DNA of 64,000 nt. It comes from Blastococcus sp. URHD0036. GTDB taxonomy: Bacteria; Actinomycetota; Actinomycetes; Mycobacteriales; Geodermatophilaceae. The notes beneath the pieces were generated by a model, which worked only from the letters and a program-made list of their open reading frames with translations, made no database searches and was not told where the DNA came from. Where the stretch lies: positions 124,001 through 188,000 of the forward strand of contig NZ_JNIK01000014.1 of the NCBI RefSeq assembly GCF_000701365.1, written 5' to 3'. The first letter of the stretch is position 1, and the number at the start of each line of letters is the position of its first letter. This document shows, piece by piece, positions 8,838 to 17,545 of the stretch. A program made the translations under genes and the position numbers.

Positions 8838-10679
8838 ATGGACACCAGCCAGGGCGCCCGGACGCCGGACGACGTGCCCGCTGACGTCCCGGGGACGGCT
8901 GCGCTCCTGTCGGCCCTCGAGCACGCCCCCGCGGCCATCTACTGCCTGTCCGGCGCCGGGTTGCAGCCCGTGTGGGCCAACGCGCGGGCCCGGGAGCTCG
9001 GCACCGACCGGTCGGACCTGCCCCAGGTGGCCGGCCGCCCGGTGATCGAGCTCGCCGGCCGGGCCCTGCGCACCGGCCGGACCGAGACCGTCACCGGCGT
9101 CCTCGGCGAGGCCGGCTCCCCGGCGACCCTGGTGATGCAGCCCCTGTCGGTGTCGGGGGAGCCAGGCGTGCTGCTCGTGCTGGAGGCCGGCTCCCCGGCC
9201 GACGCCCGTGGCGACGGCGGTCCCGTGGAGCAGGCCCAGTCCGCGCTGTTGCCGCCGTCCCTCCCGCTGCTGCCCGACATCCGGCTCTCGGGCAGCTACG
9301 ACCGGGCGACGTCGGACAACGCCGCGGGCGGCGACTGGTACGACGCCGTGCCGCTGGGATCGGGACGGCTGGCGCTCGTCATCGGCGACGCCGTGGGCTC
9401 CGGCGTGCCGGCCGCCGCCGCCATGAGCCGGCTGCGCGGCGCGATGCGCTCGGTCGCGATGCGGGACCCGTGGCCGGGTGCGGTGGTCACCGCCCTCGAC
9501 GAGTTCGCGGCGCAGATGGACGACGTCGAGGGCGCCTCGGTCTTCTACGGCGTCCTCGAGGCCGCCACGGGCCGGCTCGCCTACGCCGCCGCCGGTCACC
9601 CGCCGCCGCTGGTGGTCGCGGCGGACGGCAGCACCACCTTCTTGCCGTTGACGCCGCGACCGCCCCTGGGCAGCGTGCCCGGGACCCGCACGGAGGTCTC
9701 GCACGCCGTGCTGGAGAAGGGCGCCACGCTGGTCCTGTTCTCCGACGGCGCGGTGACCGCCTCCGGGCCGCCGCCCACCCACGGCCTGGGGCGCCTGGCC
9801 GAGGTCGCCCGCTCGGTGATCGCCTCGAGCGACCCGCAGGACGGGATCGGCTCGGCGGAGCTCGCGTCCGCGGTGGCCGGGATGCTGCCGTCGCCCCAGG
9901 GCCGGCCGGACGACGTCGCCGTCCTCGTGGCCCACCGGCTGGCCGACACCCCCACCCCGCTGCGGCTCGACCTGCCGGCGGTCCCGTCCTCGCTGCCCGC
10001 CGTCCGGCGGCACCTGGGGGCCTGGCTGGACTCCCTCGGCATGGGGGAGCAGGACCGGGTCGGGGTCATGGTGGCGGTGGGGGAGGCCGCGGCCAACGCC
10101 GCGGAACACGCCTATCGCGACACCGAGCCCGGGCCCATGCACATCTCGGCCGCGGTCGACCTCGACGGCGTGCTCACCGTGACCGTCCGCGACCAGGGCA
10201 CCTGGCGGGCGCCGGACCGCGACCCCGGCAGCCGGGGCCGCGGACTGCTGATCATGCGGCAGCTGGTGGACGGCGTCGTCCTCCAGGGAGAGGGCGGGAC
10301 GACCGTGACCCTCCGCCTGCGGCTGCGCCGGACCCCCGACGTCGACGTCGAGCACCTGCCCGGGACGAGTGCGGCCACCGTCGTCGTCGACCGCAGCGAC
10401 GAGCGCCCCGTCGTCCGGGTCGAGGGGGCGCTCGACATGGTCAGCGCCGAGCAGCTCCGGATCCGGCTGCTGGAGGCCAGCCACGGGGGCACCGGCCGGG
10501 TGGAGCTCGACGTGCGCGGGGTGACCCTCTTCAGCAGCGCCGCCGTGCGGGTCGTGCTCGCCATGGCCCGGATCGCCCGCGACGAGGGCTGGCAGCTGGT
10601 GGTGCACGCCCCCGCCGGGGGTGTCACCCGGCACGTCCTGGAGATCAGCGGGCTGGGCGGGCTGGTCGACATCCGCTGA
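8838..10679 (+). CDS. PP2C phosphatase-ATPase-STAS fusion (RsbU/RsbW/RsbV-like stress regulator)
   Basis: A 613-aa cytoplasmic signalling protein. Order: a PAS-like sensor (about 20-120; LSALEHAPAAIYCLSGAGLQPVWANARARELG); a PP2C/SpoIIE phosphatase (about 130-370; metal-ligand motifs GGDWYDAVPLG and IGDAVGSGVPAAAAM, then YAAAGHPPPL, LFSDGAV, DDVAVLV); an RsbW-type ATPase (about 375-495; GEAAANAAEHAY as N-box, RDQGTW, GRGLLIMRQLVD); and a C-terminal STAS domain (about 510-613; DVRGVTLFSSAAVRVV). It joins all three partner-switching activities in one chain. It is divergent from rsbW-sigF and presumably tunes that sigma factor. ATG 8838 is chosen by the domain start; no clear Shine-Dalgarno. Confidence 0.87.
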   Translation: MDTSQGARTPDDVPADVPGTAALLSALEHAPAAIYCLSGAGLQPVWANARARELGTDRSDLPQVAGRPVIELAGRALRTGRTETVTGVLGEAGSPATLVMQPLSVSGEPGVLLVLEAGSPADARGDGGPVEQAQSALLPPSLPLLPDIRLSGSYDRATSDNAAGGDWYDAVPLGSGRLALVIGDAVGSGVPAAAAMSRLRGAMRSVAMRDPWPGAVVTALDEFAAQMDDVEGASVFYGVLEAATGRLAYAAAGHPPPLVVAADGSTTFLPLTPRPPLGSVPGTRTEVSHAVLEKGATLVLFSDGAVTASGPPPTHGLGRLAEVARSVIASSDPQDGIGSAELASAVAGMLPSPQGRPDDVAVLVAHRLADTPTPLRLDLPAVPSSLPAVRRHLGAWLDSLGMGEQDRVGVMVAVGEAAANAAEHAYRDTEPGPMHISAAVDLDGVLTVTVRDQGTWRAPDRDPGSRGRGLLIMRQLVDGVVLQGEGGTTVTLRLRLRRTPDVDVEHLPGTSAATVVVDRSDERPVVRVEGALDMVSAEQLRIRLLEASHGGTGRVELDVRGVTLFSSAAVRVVLAMARIARDEGWQLVVHAPAGGVTRHVLEISGLGGLVDIR

Positions 10680-10690
10680 CCGGGTGGTAG

Positions 10691-11746
10691 GTGCCGCACA
10701 ACGGTTTGGCGGACGACGCCGGTGCGCATCCACCGGGAGTGAGATTGCGGCGCAGCGACGTGCACGGCAAGGGCTGGCGGCGCCGGCGCGCCGGGCGGGG
10801 GTTCGCCTACTCCGACGAGAACGGCGTCCCGATCAAGGACGAGCGGCTGGACCGGGTCCGGGCGCTGGCCATCCCGCCGGCGTGGAAGGACGTCTGGATC
10901 TGTCCCTGGCCCAACGGGCACATCCAGGCGACCGGGGTGGACGTGGCCGGTCGCCGGCAGTACCGCTACCACGACCAGTGGCGGGCCCGGCGGGACGCCG
11001 AGAAGCACGAGCGGGTGCTGGAGATCGCGCACCAGCTGCCCGACGTCCGGGACTCCGTCGTCGACGCGCTGCACACCCGCGGCCTGAACCGCGAGCGCGT
11101 GCTCGCCTGCGCCATCCGCCTGCTGGACCTCGGCGCCTTCCGCATCGGCAGTGAGCAGTACGCCGAGGACAACGGCACCTACGGGCTGGCCACGCTGCGC
11201 CGCGAGCACGTCTCCGTCCGCGGCGAGCGGACCTTCTTCTCCTACACCGCCAAGGGCGGCATCGACCGGGAGGTCGAGATCACCGACCGCCCGACAGCCA
11301 CGGTGGTGCGCCAGCTCCTGGCTCGGTCCGACGACCCGAACGAGGAGCTGCTGGCCTACCAGCTGGACGACGGCACCTGGCGCGACGTCACGAGCAGCGA
11401 GATCAACGCCTACCTCAAGGAGATCAGCGGCGCGGAGATCACCGCGAAGGACTTCCGGACCTGGACGGCGACCGTGCTCATGGCCGCCCAGCTGGCCGAG
11501 GCCCCGCCCCCGACGTCGAGGACGGGGCGCAAGAAGGTGATCACCACGGCCTACAAGGCGGTGTCCGAGCAGCTGGGCAACACCCCCGCCGTGTGCAAGG
11601 CCAGTTATGTCGACCCGCGGGTGGTCGACCGCTACGAGCACGGCGAGACCGTCGCGCCGGCGCTGCGGGAGGCCGCTGAGGCCGAGAACGACCGGGACGC
11701 GCAGCGGGTCCTGGAGCAGGCCGTCTGCCAGCTGCTGCACAGCTGA
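10691..11746 (+). CDS. DNA topoisomerase IB
   Basis: A 351-aa type IB topoisomerase that relaxes supercoils through a 3'-phosphotyrosine link. The N-terminal domain has GKGWRRRRAGRGFAYSDENG and the IPPAWKDVWICPWPNGHIQATG segment typical of bacterial topo IB. The catalytic core contains GAFRIGSEQYAEDNGTYGLATL (first Arg), a Lys in the hairpin FFSYTAKGG, KDFRTW (second Arg), and the active Tyr in KASYVDPRVVDRYEHG. The length matches the family. The GTG at 10691 starts 11 bases after the upstream fusion gene ends, so the two may be co-transcribed. A strong terminator follows. Confidence 0.92.
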   Translation: MPHNGLADDAGAHPPGVRLRRSDVHGKGWRRRRAGRGFAYSDENGVPIKDERLDRVRALAIPPAWKDVWICPWPNGHIQATGVDVAGRRQYRYHDQWRARRDAEKHERVLEIAHQLPDVRDSVVDALHTRGLNRERVLACAIRLLDLGAFRIGSEQYAEDNGTYGLATLRREHVSVRGERTFFSYTAKGGIDREVEITDRPTATVVRQLLARSDDPNEELLAYQLDDGTWRDVTSSEINAYLKEISGAEITAKDFRTWTATVLMAAQLAEAPPPTSRTGRKKVITTAYKAVSEQLGNTPAVCKASYVDPRVVDRYEHGETVAPALREAAEAENDRDAQRVLEQAVCQLLHS

Positions 11747-11764
11747 GCGCTGCCGGCGCGGACA

Positions 11765-11808
11765 CCGACGAGGGCCCCCACCGGATCTCCGGTGGGGGCC
11801 CTCGTCGG
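11765..11808. terminator. Strong hairpin terminator
   Basis: A perfect 20-bp stem (arms 11765-11784 and 11789-11808, core GAGGGCCCCCACCGG) with a 4-nt loop. It lies between the topoisomerase gene and the convergent STAS gene and can terminate both. Confidence 0.92.
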
Positions 11809-11829
11809 TCGGTCAGGCGGGAGGCGCCG

Positions 11830-12228
11830 TCAGCGCGCGCTGCCGTCCACGATGGTGAACAGGTCGATGAGACCGGTCACCTCGAGCGGCCGGGTGACCG
11901 CGCGGGTGGTGGCGACGAGCCGGAGCTCGACGTCGCGGCTGCGGGCCGACTTCTGCGTCTCCACGAGCACGGCGAGCCCGGCGGAGCCCAGGAACTGGAC
12001 GCCGGACAGGTCGATCACGAGTTCACGGGGCTGCTGCTCCAGCTGGGTGTCCAGCGAGGACCGGAGCACCGGCGCGGTGAACGTGTCCACTTCGCCGACG
12101 ACCGTCACCGTGACGACGCCGTCCTCGCCCGTGGCGGTGGAGAGCGTGATCACGTCGTCGAAGGGGGCCTCGGTGCCCTCGTTCGGCACGTCGGACTGAC
12201 CCTCGGCGGGCAGGTCGGGTGTGGTCAC
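11830..12228 (-). CDS. STAS-domain anti-anti-sigma factor (RsbV-like)
   Basis: A 132-aa protein: about 30 disordered acidic residues, then a STAS domain (VTVVGEVDTFTAPVLRSSLD; ELVIDLSGVQFLGSAGLAVLV). The serine in FLGSAG is at the site phosphorylated by RsbW-type kinases; the unphosphorylated form would bind the anti-sigma factor and free the sigma factor. The GTG at 12228 has GAGGAG nine bases upstream and is preferred over 12267. On the same strand a weak SigB-like pair, GGTT-N15-GGGTGT, lies at 12426-12402. It likely works with the rsbW-sigF pair 3.5 kb away. Confidence 0.87.
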   Translation of the reverse strand: MTTPDLPAEGQSDVPNEGTEAPFDDVITLSTATGEDGVVTVTVVGEVDTFTAPVLRSSLDTQLEQQPRELVIDLSGVQFLGSAGLAVLVETQKSARSRDVELRLVATTRAVTRPLEVTGLIDLFTIVDGSAR

Positions 12229-12451
12229 GGACGAGCTCCTCTCAACGGCAGTGCCCGGCGGCACCACCGCGCGGTCAATCTACCGCTGTGCGGGGTGCCG
12301 TTGCCGACACCCCCGGGCACTGGCCCGGTCGGACGATGGCCGTACCGGGGGAGACCCCGGTGCGGGGCGCGGCTGCCTGCTCAACCGCGCTTACAACGTA
12401 GACACCCGTGTCGACCGCCGCCAACCCCGCCTCTCCGCAGGACGGCCGCGG

Positions 12452-12865
12452 TCAGCCGTCCGTGACGTGCATGGCCGCCTCCTCGGGGCCCTCACCACCC
12501 ACCGCCGCGTCGGCGGTGGCCTCGACGTCGTCGGCCGTGGCGTTGGTCCCCGAGTCGGAGAACGGCGAGGTGGAGGTGTCCTGCTCCAGCTGCATCGTGG
12601 CCCGCTGCGGGTCCTCGGCCGCGCGGACGCCGGGCTGGACGTCGGGCTCCTCGCGGTCCAGCCGGCCGGAGAGGGACTCGCCCTCGGACTGCTCGAACGC
12701 CGTGGTCCCGAAGTCGACGGAGGCCCCGGGCCGCTCACCGGGCAGGGGAGCGAACTCCGGGTCCTCGTTCCAGGTCTGGGTGGGGGAGTCGTCCTGGCTG
12801 ACCTCGGGGATGCCCTCGTCCTCGGGGTGGACGTCGCGGGCGGTCTGGCCCTCGGGGGTGGTCAT
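12452..12865 (-). CDS. DUF5709-like acidic protein
   Basis: A 137-aa very acidic, low-complexity protein without membrane segments or Cys. The central DxxPTQTWNEDPEF and GESLSGRLDREEPDVQPG segments are typical of the actinobacterial DUF5709 family, whose role is unknown. ATG 12865 is preceded by a good GGAGGAGG site. In this neighbourhood (stress sigma regulators) it may be a stress-induced protein, but no functional motif supports that directly. Confidence 0.75.
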   Translation of the reverse strand: MTTPEGQTARDVHPEDEGIPEVSQDDSPTQTWNEDPEFAPLPGERPGASVDFGTTAFEQSEGESLSGRLDREEPDVQPGVRAAEDPQRATMQLEQDTSTSPFSDSGTNATADDVEATADAAVGGEGPEEAAMHVTDG

Positions 12866-13027
12866 GGGGTGCTGCCTCCTCCTGCGCGGGGTGCGCGCCG
12901 TTCGTGGGCGGCCGGTCGCCCGGCTGCGGTCTCCCTGCGCCTACCCGGAGGTCTGCAGACCATGCGGCGGTGCGTGCCGGGACCGCGCGCATGGGTCGAC
13001 CGGCCGCCGTGCGGGTAGCGCAGCGCC

Positions 13028-13606
13028 ATGGCGATCGGGAACGACCTGCAGCGGGCGGCTGCCCCCCTCCGGCGATGGGCGCGCGCCCAGGGGAGGGAGT
13101 ACTCCCAGGACGAGCCCCGGCCGCTGGCCGGCGACCTGGGCGCGATGGGCGTCTACCTCGGGTTGGTGTCGGCCGGCGTCGCCGCCGTCAAGGCGTCGGG
13201 CCGGGAGCTGCCGGACCGGATCCCGCCCGGCGACGCCGCGCTGCTCGCGGTCGCCACGTTCCGGCTGGCCCGGCGGATCGCCAAGGACCCGGTCACCGCA
13301 CCGCTGCGCGCGCCGTTCACCTCCTTCCAGGGCCCCTCCGGGCACGCGGAGGTGGCCGAGGAGGTCCGCGAGCACGGCGGCGTCAAGCACGCGGTGGGGG
13401 AGCTGCTGACCTGCCCGTTCTGCCTGGCGCAGTGGGTGGCGACCGGGCTGGTGTTCGGCTACGCGACCGCGCCGAAGGCCACCCGGCTGGCGGCGCTCAC
13501 CATGACGCTGGTCGCCTCCTCCGACGTCCTCCAGTTCGCCTACGACGCCATCCAGAACGGCGGCCTCGAGCCGGCGCCCAGGGACGAGCCGCAGGGCGTC
13601 GACTGA
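13028..13606 (+). CDS. DUF1360 family protein
   Basis: A 192-aa protein with the DUF1360 signature near the end of its middle part: GELLTCPFCLAQWVATGLVFGYA, with a CxxC pair followed by a membrane helix. Two further hydrophobic helices lie at LGAMGVYLGLVSAGVAAV and LAALTMTLVASSDVLQFAY. It resembles the spore-coat-associated YngL/DUF1360 proteins, which are small membrane proteins of unknown function. The start has no Shine-Dalgarno; TAGCGC lies six bases before the ATG. Confidence 0.82.
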   Translation: MAIGNDLQRAAAPLRRWARAQGREYSQDEPRPLAGDLGAMGVYLGLVSAGVAAVKASGRELPDRIPPGDAALLAVATFRLARRIAKDPVTAPLRAPFTSFQGPSGHAEVAEEVREHGGVKHAVGELLTCPFCLAQWVATGLVFGYATAPKATRLAALTMTLVASSDVLQFAYDAIQNGGLEPAPRDEPQGVD

Positions 13607-13714
13607 GGCGTCGGTAGTCCGTCCGGGGGAGAGGCGCCCGCGTCGACCTGCCGGAGGGCCCGCACCCGGCCTACGCTGCGGGTTCGGGTACCGGGGGGCG
13701 GGAGGAGGCACGGC

Positions 13715-14698
13715 GTGCGGTCGATCTGGCGGGGTGCGGTCTCCTTCGGGCTGGTCAGCATCGGCGTGAAGCTCTACTCCGCGACCGAGGACAAGGACGT
13801 CCGCTTCCACCAGGTGCACGCCAGCGACGGTGGCCGGATCAAGTACAAGCGGACCTGCTCGATCGACGGCGAGGAGGTCGAGTACTCCGAGATCGCCAAG
13901 GGCTACGAGCTGCCCGACGGCCAGCTGGTCATCCTGACCGACGAGGACTTCGACGACCTGCCGCTGACGACCCGCCGGGAGATCGACGTCCTGCAGTTCG
14001 TCGACCAGGACGAGATCGACCCCATCCAGTTCGAGAAGACCTACTACCTCGAGCCCGACGGCCCCGCCGTCCGCCCGTACGTGCTGCTGCGCGACGCCCT
14101 GCAGAACGCCGGCCAGGTCGCCATCACCAAGATCGCGCTGCGCCAGCGCGAGTCCCTGGCCGTGCTGCGCGTGCGCGACGACATCCTGGTCATGCACACC
14201 ATGCGCTGGCCCGACGAGATCCGCCGACCCGACTTCGGCTTCCTCGACGAGGACGTCACCGTCCGGCCGCAGGAGCTGCAGATGGCCGAGGCGCTCATCT
14301 CCTCGATGTCCGGCACCTTCGACCCCACCGAGTTCACCGACGACTACCGCGAGGCCATGACCGCGCTGCTGGAGGCCAAACAGACCGGCGGCGAGGTGCA
14401 GCCGGTGCCCGAGACCGCCGACCCGGGCGCCGCCGTCGTCGACCTGATGAGCGCCCTGCGCCGCAGCGTCGAGAAGGCCCGTGGCGGGTCGGCCGACGAC
14501 GAGGCCGCGCCTGCGGAACGCGCGCCGGCGAAGAAGGCGACGGCCCCGCGCAAGGCGGCGGACGAGGCGCCGGCGAAGCGGACGACGGCCGCGAAGAAGA
14601 CCGCCGCGGCGAAGACCCCGGCGAAGAAGACCACCGCCGCGAAGAAGACGACCGCGACCGAGAAGGCCCCGGCCAAGCGGACCCGCCGCAGCGCCTGA
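13715..14698 (+). CDS. ku: Ku, non-homologous end-joining DNA-binding protein
   Basis: A 327-aa bacterial Ku. The family start MRSIWRGAVSFGLVSIGVKLYSATE is exact and is followed by the Ku core beta-barrel to about residue 265 (FHQVHASDGGRIKYKRTC; PDEIRRPDFGFLDE). The C-terminal ~60 residues are Lys/Ala-rich repeats (AKKTTAAKK) like the extended tails of actinobacterial Ku that bind DNA and help it thread inward. The homodimer rings DNA ends and recruits the ligase. The GTG at 13715 has GGGAGGAGG upstream. It is the first gene of a three-gene NHEJ operon. Confidence 0.95.
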   Translation: MRSIWRGAVSFGLVSIGVKLYSATEDKDVRFHQVHASDGGRIKYKRTCSIDGEEVEYSEIAKGYELPDGQLVILTDEDFDDLPLTTRREIDVLQFVDQDEIDPIQFEKTYYLEPDGPAVRPYVLLRDALQNAGQVAITKIALRQRESLAVLRVRDDILVMHTMRWPDEIRRPDFGFLDEDVTVRPQELQMAEALISSMSGTFDPTEFTDDYREAMTALLEAKQTGGEVQPVPETADPGAAVVDLMSALRRSVEKARGGSADDEAAPAERAPAKKATAPRKAADEAPAKRTTAAKKTAAAKTPAKKTTAAKKTTATEKAPAKRTRRSA

Positions 14699-14699
14699 G

Positions 14700-15680
14700 G
14701 TGGTCCGCCCCGAACCGCCGCCGGTGCCGGCGCCGATGCTGGCCACGCCCGGCGAGCTGCCCCCGCCGGCCGAGGACGGCCGCTGGGGCTACGAGTTCAA
14801 GTGGGACGGCGTCCGGGCGGTCTCCCGGGTGCACGACGGCGACCTCGGCCTGTGGGCCCGCAGCCGCACCGACATCACGGTCCGCTACCCCGAGCTGGCG
14901 CGGGTGCCCGCCGCCCTCGCCGGCCGGGAGGCGGTCCTCGACGGCGAGGTCGTCGCGCTGGACGCCCTCGGCCGCCCCGACTTCGGCGCGCTCCAGGGGC
15001 GCATGCACCGCACCGGCCCCGAGGTGCGCCGGATGGCCGCCGCGGCGCCGGTCACCTATCTGGTGTTCGACCTGCTGGCCCTCGACGGCACGGACCTCAC
15101 CGGGCTGCCCTACGTGCAGCGGCGAGCCCGCCTGGACGAGCTCCAGCCGTCGGGCGAGCGCTGGGTCGCCACCCCCTGGTTCCGCGGCGGCGGGGCCGAC
15201 GTGCACGCCGCCAGCCGGGAGAACGGCCTGGAGGGCGTGGTCGCCAAGCGGCTGGACAGCGTCTACCGGCCCGGGGTGCGGGCGCCGGAGTGGCGCAAGG
15301 TCAAGCACCTGCGGATGCAGAGCGTCGTCGTCGGCGGTTGGCGACCCGGCCAGGGCCGCCGGGCCGGCGGCGTCGGCTCGCTGCTGGTCGGGGTGCACGA
15401 CGACGACGGCCGGCTGGTCTACGCCGGCCACGTCGGCACCGGCTTCACCGACGCCGCGCTGAAGGACCTGGACCCCCTGCTGGCCGCGCGGCCCGCGTCG
15501 CCGTTCGCCGACGCGCTGCCGCGGGAGATCACCCGCGACGCCCGGTGGGTCGAGCCGGCGCTGGTCGGCGAGGTCGCGTTCGCCGGGTGGACGGCGGACG
15601 GGCGGATGCGCCACCCCTCGTGGCGGGGGCTGCGCGACGACATCGAGCCCGAGGACGTGACCGAGGAGTGGCAGGCGTGA
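14700..15680 (+). CDS. ATP-dependent DNA ligase (LigD ligase-domain/LigC type)
   Basis: A 326-aa stand-alone ligase that seals nicks or ends with ATP. The adenylated Lys34 is in motif I (EFKWDGVRA). Motifs III-V follow (EAVLDGEVVALD; YLVFDLLALDG; EGVVAKRLDS; WRKVKH), then an OB-fold C-terminal domain (VGGWRPGQGRR to EVAFAGWTADGRMRHPSW). No nuclease or polymerase domain is fused. The GTG at 14700 begins two bases after the Ku stop; an internal Met at 14736 is an alternative. Its stop overlaps the start of the polymerase gene (GTGA). Confidence 0.9.
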   Translation: MVRPEPPPVPAPMLATPGELPPPAEDGRWGYEFKWDGVRAVSRVHDGDLGLWARSRTDITVRYPELARVPAALAGREAVLDGEVVALDALGRPDFGALQGRMHRTGPEVRRMAAAAPVTYLVFDLLALDGTDLTGLPYVQRRARLDELQPSGERWVATPWFRGGGADVHAASRENGLEGVVAKRLDSVYRPGVRAPEWRKVKHLRMQSVVVGGWRPGQGRRAGGVGSLLVGVHDDDGRLVYAGHVGTGFTDAALKDLDPLLAARPASPFADALPREITRDARWVEPALVGEVAFAGWTADGRMRHPSWRGLRDDIEPEDVTEEWQA

Positions 15681-16597
15681 GCCGTCAGCGGGTGCGGGTC
15701 GACGGGCGGCAGCTCGAGGTCTCCAACCTCGAGAAGGTGCTGTTCCCGGAGGTGTCGTTCACCAAGGCGCAGGTGATCGACTACTACGTCCGGATCGCGC
15801 CCGTGCTGCTGCCGCACCTGTCCGGCCGGCCGGTCACCTTCACCCGCTGGCCCGACGGCGTCGAGGGGCAGGCGTTCTTCGAGAAGAACAGCGCCCGCCA
15901 CGCCCCAGACTGGGTACGCCGGGTGACGGTGCCCAGCCCGGGCAGCTCGAAGGGCCGGGAGACCCTCGACATGGTCGTGCTGGAGACCGTGGCCGACCTG
16001 GCCTGGGCGGCCAACCTCGCGGCGCTGGAGCTGCACGTGCCGCAGTGGCAGATCGGCAGCAAGCTGCAGCCCACGCTGCCGGACCTGCTGGTGCTGGACC
16101 TCGACCCCGGCCCCGACACGGGCATCCGCGAGTGCTGCCGGCTGGCGGAGCGGCTGCGGGAGCGGCTGGTCGCCGACGGGCTCGACCCGGTCGTGAAGAC
16201 GTCGGGCAGCAAGGGCCTGCAGGTGTACGCCCCGATCCGGGTCACCGACCGCGAGCACCCCAGCCGGTACGCGAAGGCACTGGCCCAGGAGCTGTCCGCG
16301 CAGACGCCCGAGCAGGTCGTGTGGCGCATGGAGAAGGTCCTGCGGCCGGGCAAGGTGCTCATCGACTGGAGCCAGAACAACCCGGCGAAGACGACGGTGG
16401 CGCCCTACTCGCTGCGCGCCCGCCCCGACGCGACCGTCTCCACCCCGATCGGCTGGGACGAGGTGGACGCGGTCAACGACGGCGCCGACCCGGGTCTGCT
16501 GCGCTTCCGCACCGAGGAGGTCCTCCACCGGGTGGAGGACTACGGCGACCTGTTCGACATCGCCGAGCGCACCCGCGCCCGCCTGCCCGCGGCCTGA
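15677..16597 (+). CDS. Stand-alone LigD-type DNA polymerase/primase (PolDom, archaeo-eukaryotic primase fold)
   Basis: A 306-aa NHEJ polymerase domain. N-terminal LEVSNLEKVLFPE and the phosphate-binding FTRWPDGVEGQAFFEKN are typical. Metal ligands are present: Asp141 and Asp143 (VLDLDPG) and Asp230 (KVLIDWSQNN). The motif-II segment reads TSGSKGLQVYAP, with Gln182 where characterised LigD polymerases have His (SGSKGxH). It should fill gaps or add nucleotides at Ku-bound ends before ligation. Start GTG 15677 overlaps the ligase stop by four bases. Ligase and polymerase are split rather than fused, and no 3'-phosphoesterase domain is seen here. Confidence 0.88.
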   Translation: MSRQRVRVDGRQLEVSNLEKVLFPEVSFTKAQVIDYYVRIAPVLLPHLSGRPVTFTRWPDGVEGQAFFEKNSARHAPDWVRRVTVPSPGSSKGRETLDMVVLETVADLAWAANLAALELHVPQWQIGSKLQPTLPDLLVLDLDPGPDTGIRECCRLAERLRERLVADGLDPVVKTSGSKGLQVYAPIRVTDREHPSRYAKALAQELSAQTPEQVVWRMEKVLRPGKVLIDWSQNNPAKTTVAPYSLRARPDATVSTPIGWDEVDAVNDGADPGLLRFRTEEVLHRVEDYGDLFDIAERTRARLPAA

Positions 16598-16621
16598 GAC
16601 CGGTCGGGGAGGATGTCGCGC

Positions 16622-17491
16622 GTGCCGACCGATCCGACCACCGCCGACGCCGGCCGCCTCGTGGTGCGCTGCCCCGACCGGCCCGGGATCGTCGCCGTCC
16701 TGTCCCGGCTGCTGGCCGACGTGGGCGCGAACATCACCGACTCGCAGCAGCACTCCTCCGACCCCACCGGCGGCACGTTCACCCTGCGCCTGGAGTTCGT
16801 CCTCGCCGACCTGGCCGAGCGCCGCCCGCAGCTGGAGGGCGCGCTGGACCTGCTGGCGCGGCAGTGGGGGATGACCTGGCGGCTCACCGAGGCCGCGCAC
16901 CGGCCGTCGGTCGCGATCTTCGTCAGCCGGGCCGACCACGCGCTGCAGGAGCTCGTCTACCGGGTGCGCGCCGGCGACCTGCGGGCCGACGTCACCGCCG
17001 TCGTCTCCAACCACCCCGACCTCGAGCCGGTCGCGCGGGCCGCGGGGATCCCCTTCCACCACGTGCCGGTCACCCCCGCCACGAAGGCCGAGGCCGAGGC
17101 CCGGGCCCTGGAGATCGTGGGGGACGCCGACCTGGTGGTGCTGGCCCGCTACATGCAGATCGTGTCGCCGGAGTTCTGCGCGCGGTTCCCCGAGCGGCTG
17201 ATCAACATCCACCACAGCTTCCTGCCGGCCTTCGTCGGCGCGAACCCGTACCAGGCCGCGCACGACCGCGGGGTGAAGCTCATCGGGGCGACGGCGCACT
17301 ACGTGACCGCCGAGCTCGACGCCGGCCCGATCATCGAGCAGGAGGTCGCCCGGGTCGACCACCGCGCCACGGTCGAGGACATGCGCCGGGTCGGCCGCTA
17401 CGTCGAGCGGCAGGTGCTCGCCCAGGCCGTGACCTGGCACGTCGAGGACCGGGTCATCGTCGAGGGCGACCGGACGATCGTCTTCGCCTGA
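16622..17491 (+). CDS. purU: Formyltetrahydrofolate deformylase PurU
   Basis: A protein of about 289 aa that releases formate from 10-formyl-THF. The N-terminal ACT domain (about 8-85; RLVVRCPDRPGIVAVLSRLLADVGANI) precedes a formyltransferase-fold catalytic domain with the Asn-His-Asp set (INIHHSFLPAF, then GATAHYVTAELDAGPIIEQ). The length fits PurU. The GTG at 16622 is preferred to ATG 16613: GGGGAGG ends immediately before the ATG but nine bases before the GTG, and GAGGAT also stands seven bases before the GTG. It follows the NHEJ operon by 24 bp and may be read through from it. Confidence 0.92.
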   Translation: MPTDPTTADAGRLVVRCPDRPGIVAVLSRLLADVGANITDSQQHSSDPTGGTFTLRLEFVLADLAERRPQLEGALDLLARQWGMTWRLTEAAHRPSVAIFVSRADHALQELVYRVRAGDLRADVTAVVSNHPDLEPVARAAGIPFHHVPVTPATKAEAEARALEIVGDADLVVLARYMQIVSPEFCARFPERLINIHHSFLPAFVGANPYQAAHDRGVKLIGATAHYVTAELDAGPIIEQEVARVDHRATVEDMRRVGRYVERQVLAQAVTWHVEDRVIVEGDRTIVFA

Positions 17492-17545
17492 CGGCGGTCC
17501 CGGCCGCCTGCGTGGAGCGGCGCCGACGCGGGTAGACGAACGCGC

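Noticed and set aside
12402-12426. SigB-like promoter (GGTT-N15-GGGTGT) upstream of the RsbV-like gene
   Set aside because: The -10 lacks the usual TA and the -35 is weak, so I mention it only within the gene entry and do not call it.
14510-14698. Repetitive GCGAAGAAG-type DNA at the end of ku
   Set aside because: It encodes the Lys/Ala-rich Ku tail and is a normal low-complexity extension, not a separate repeat element.
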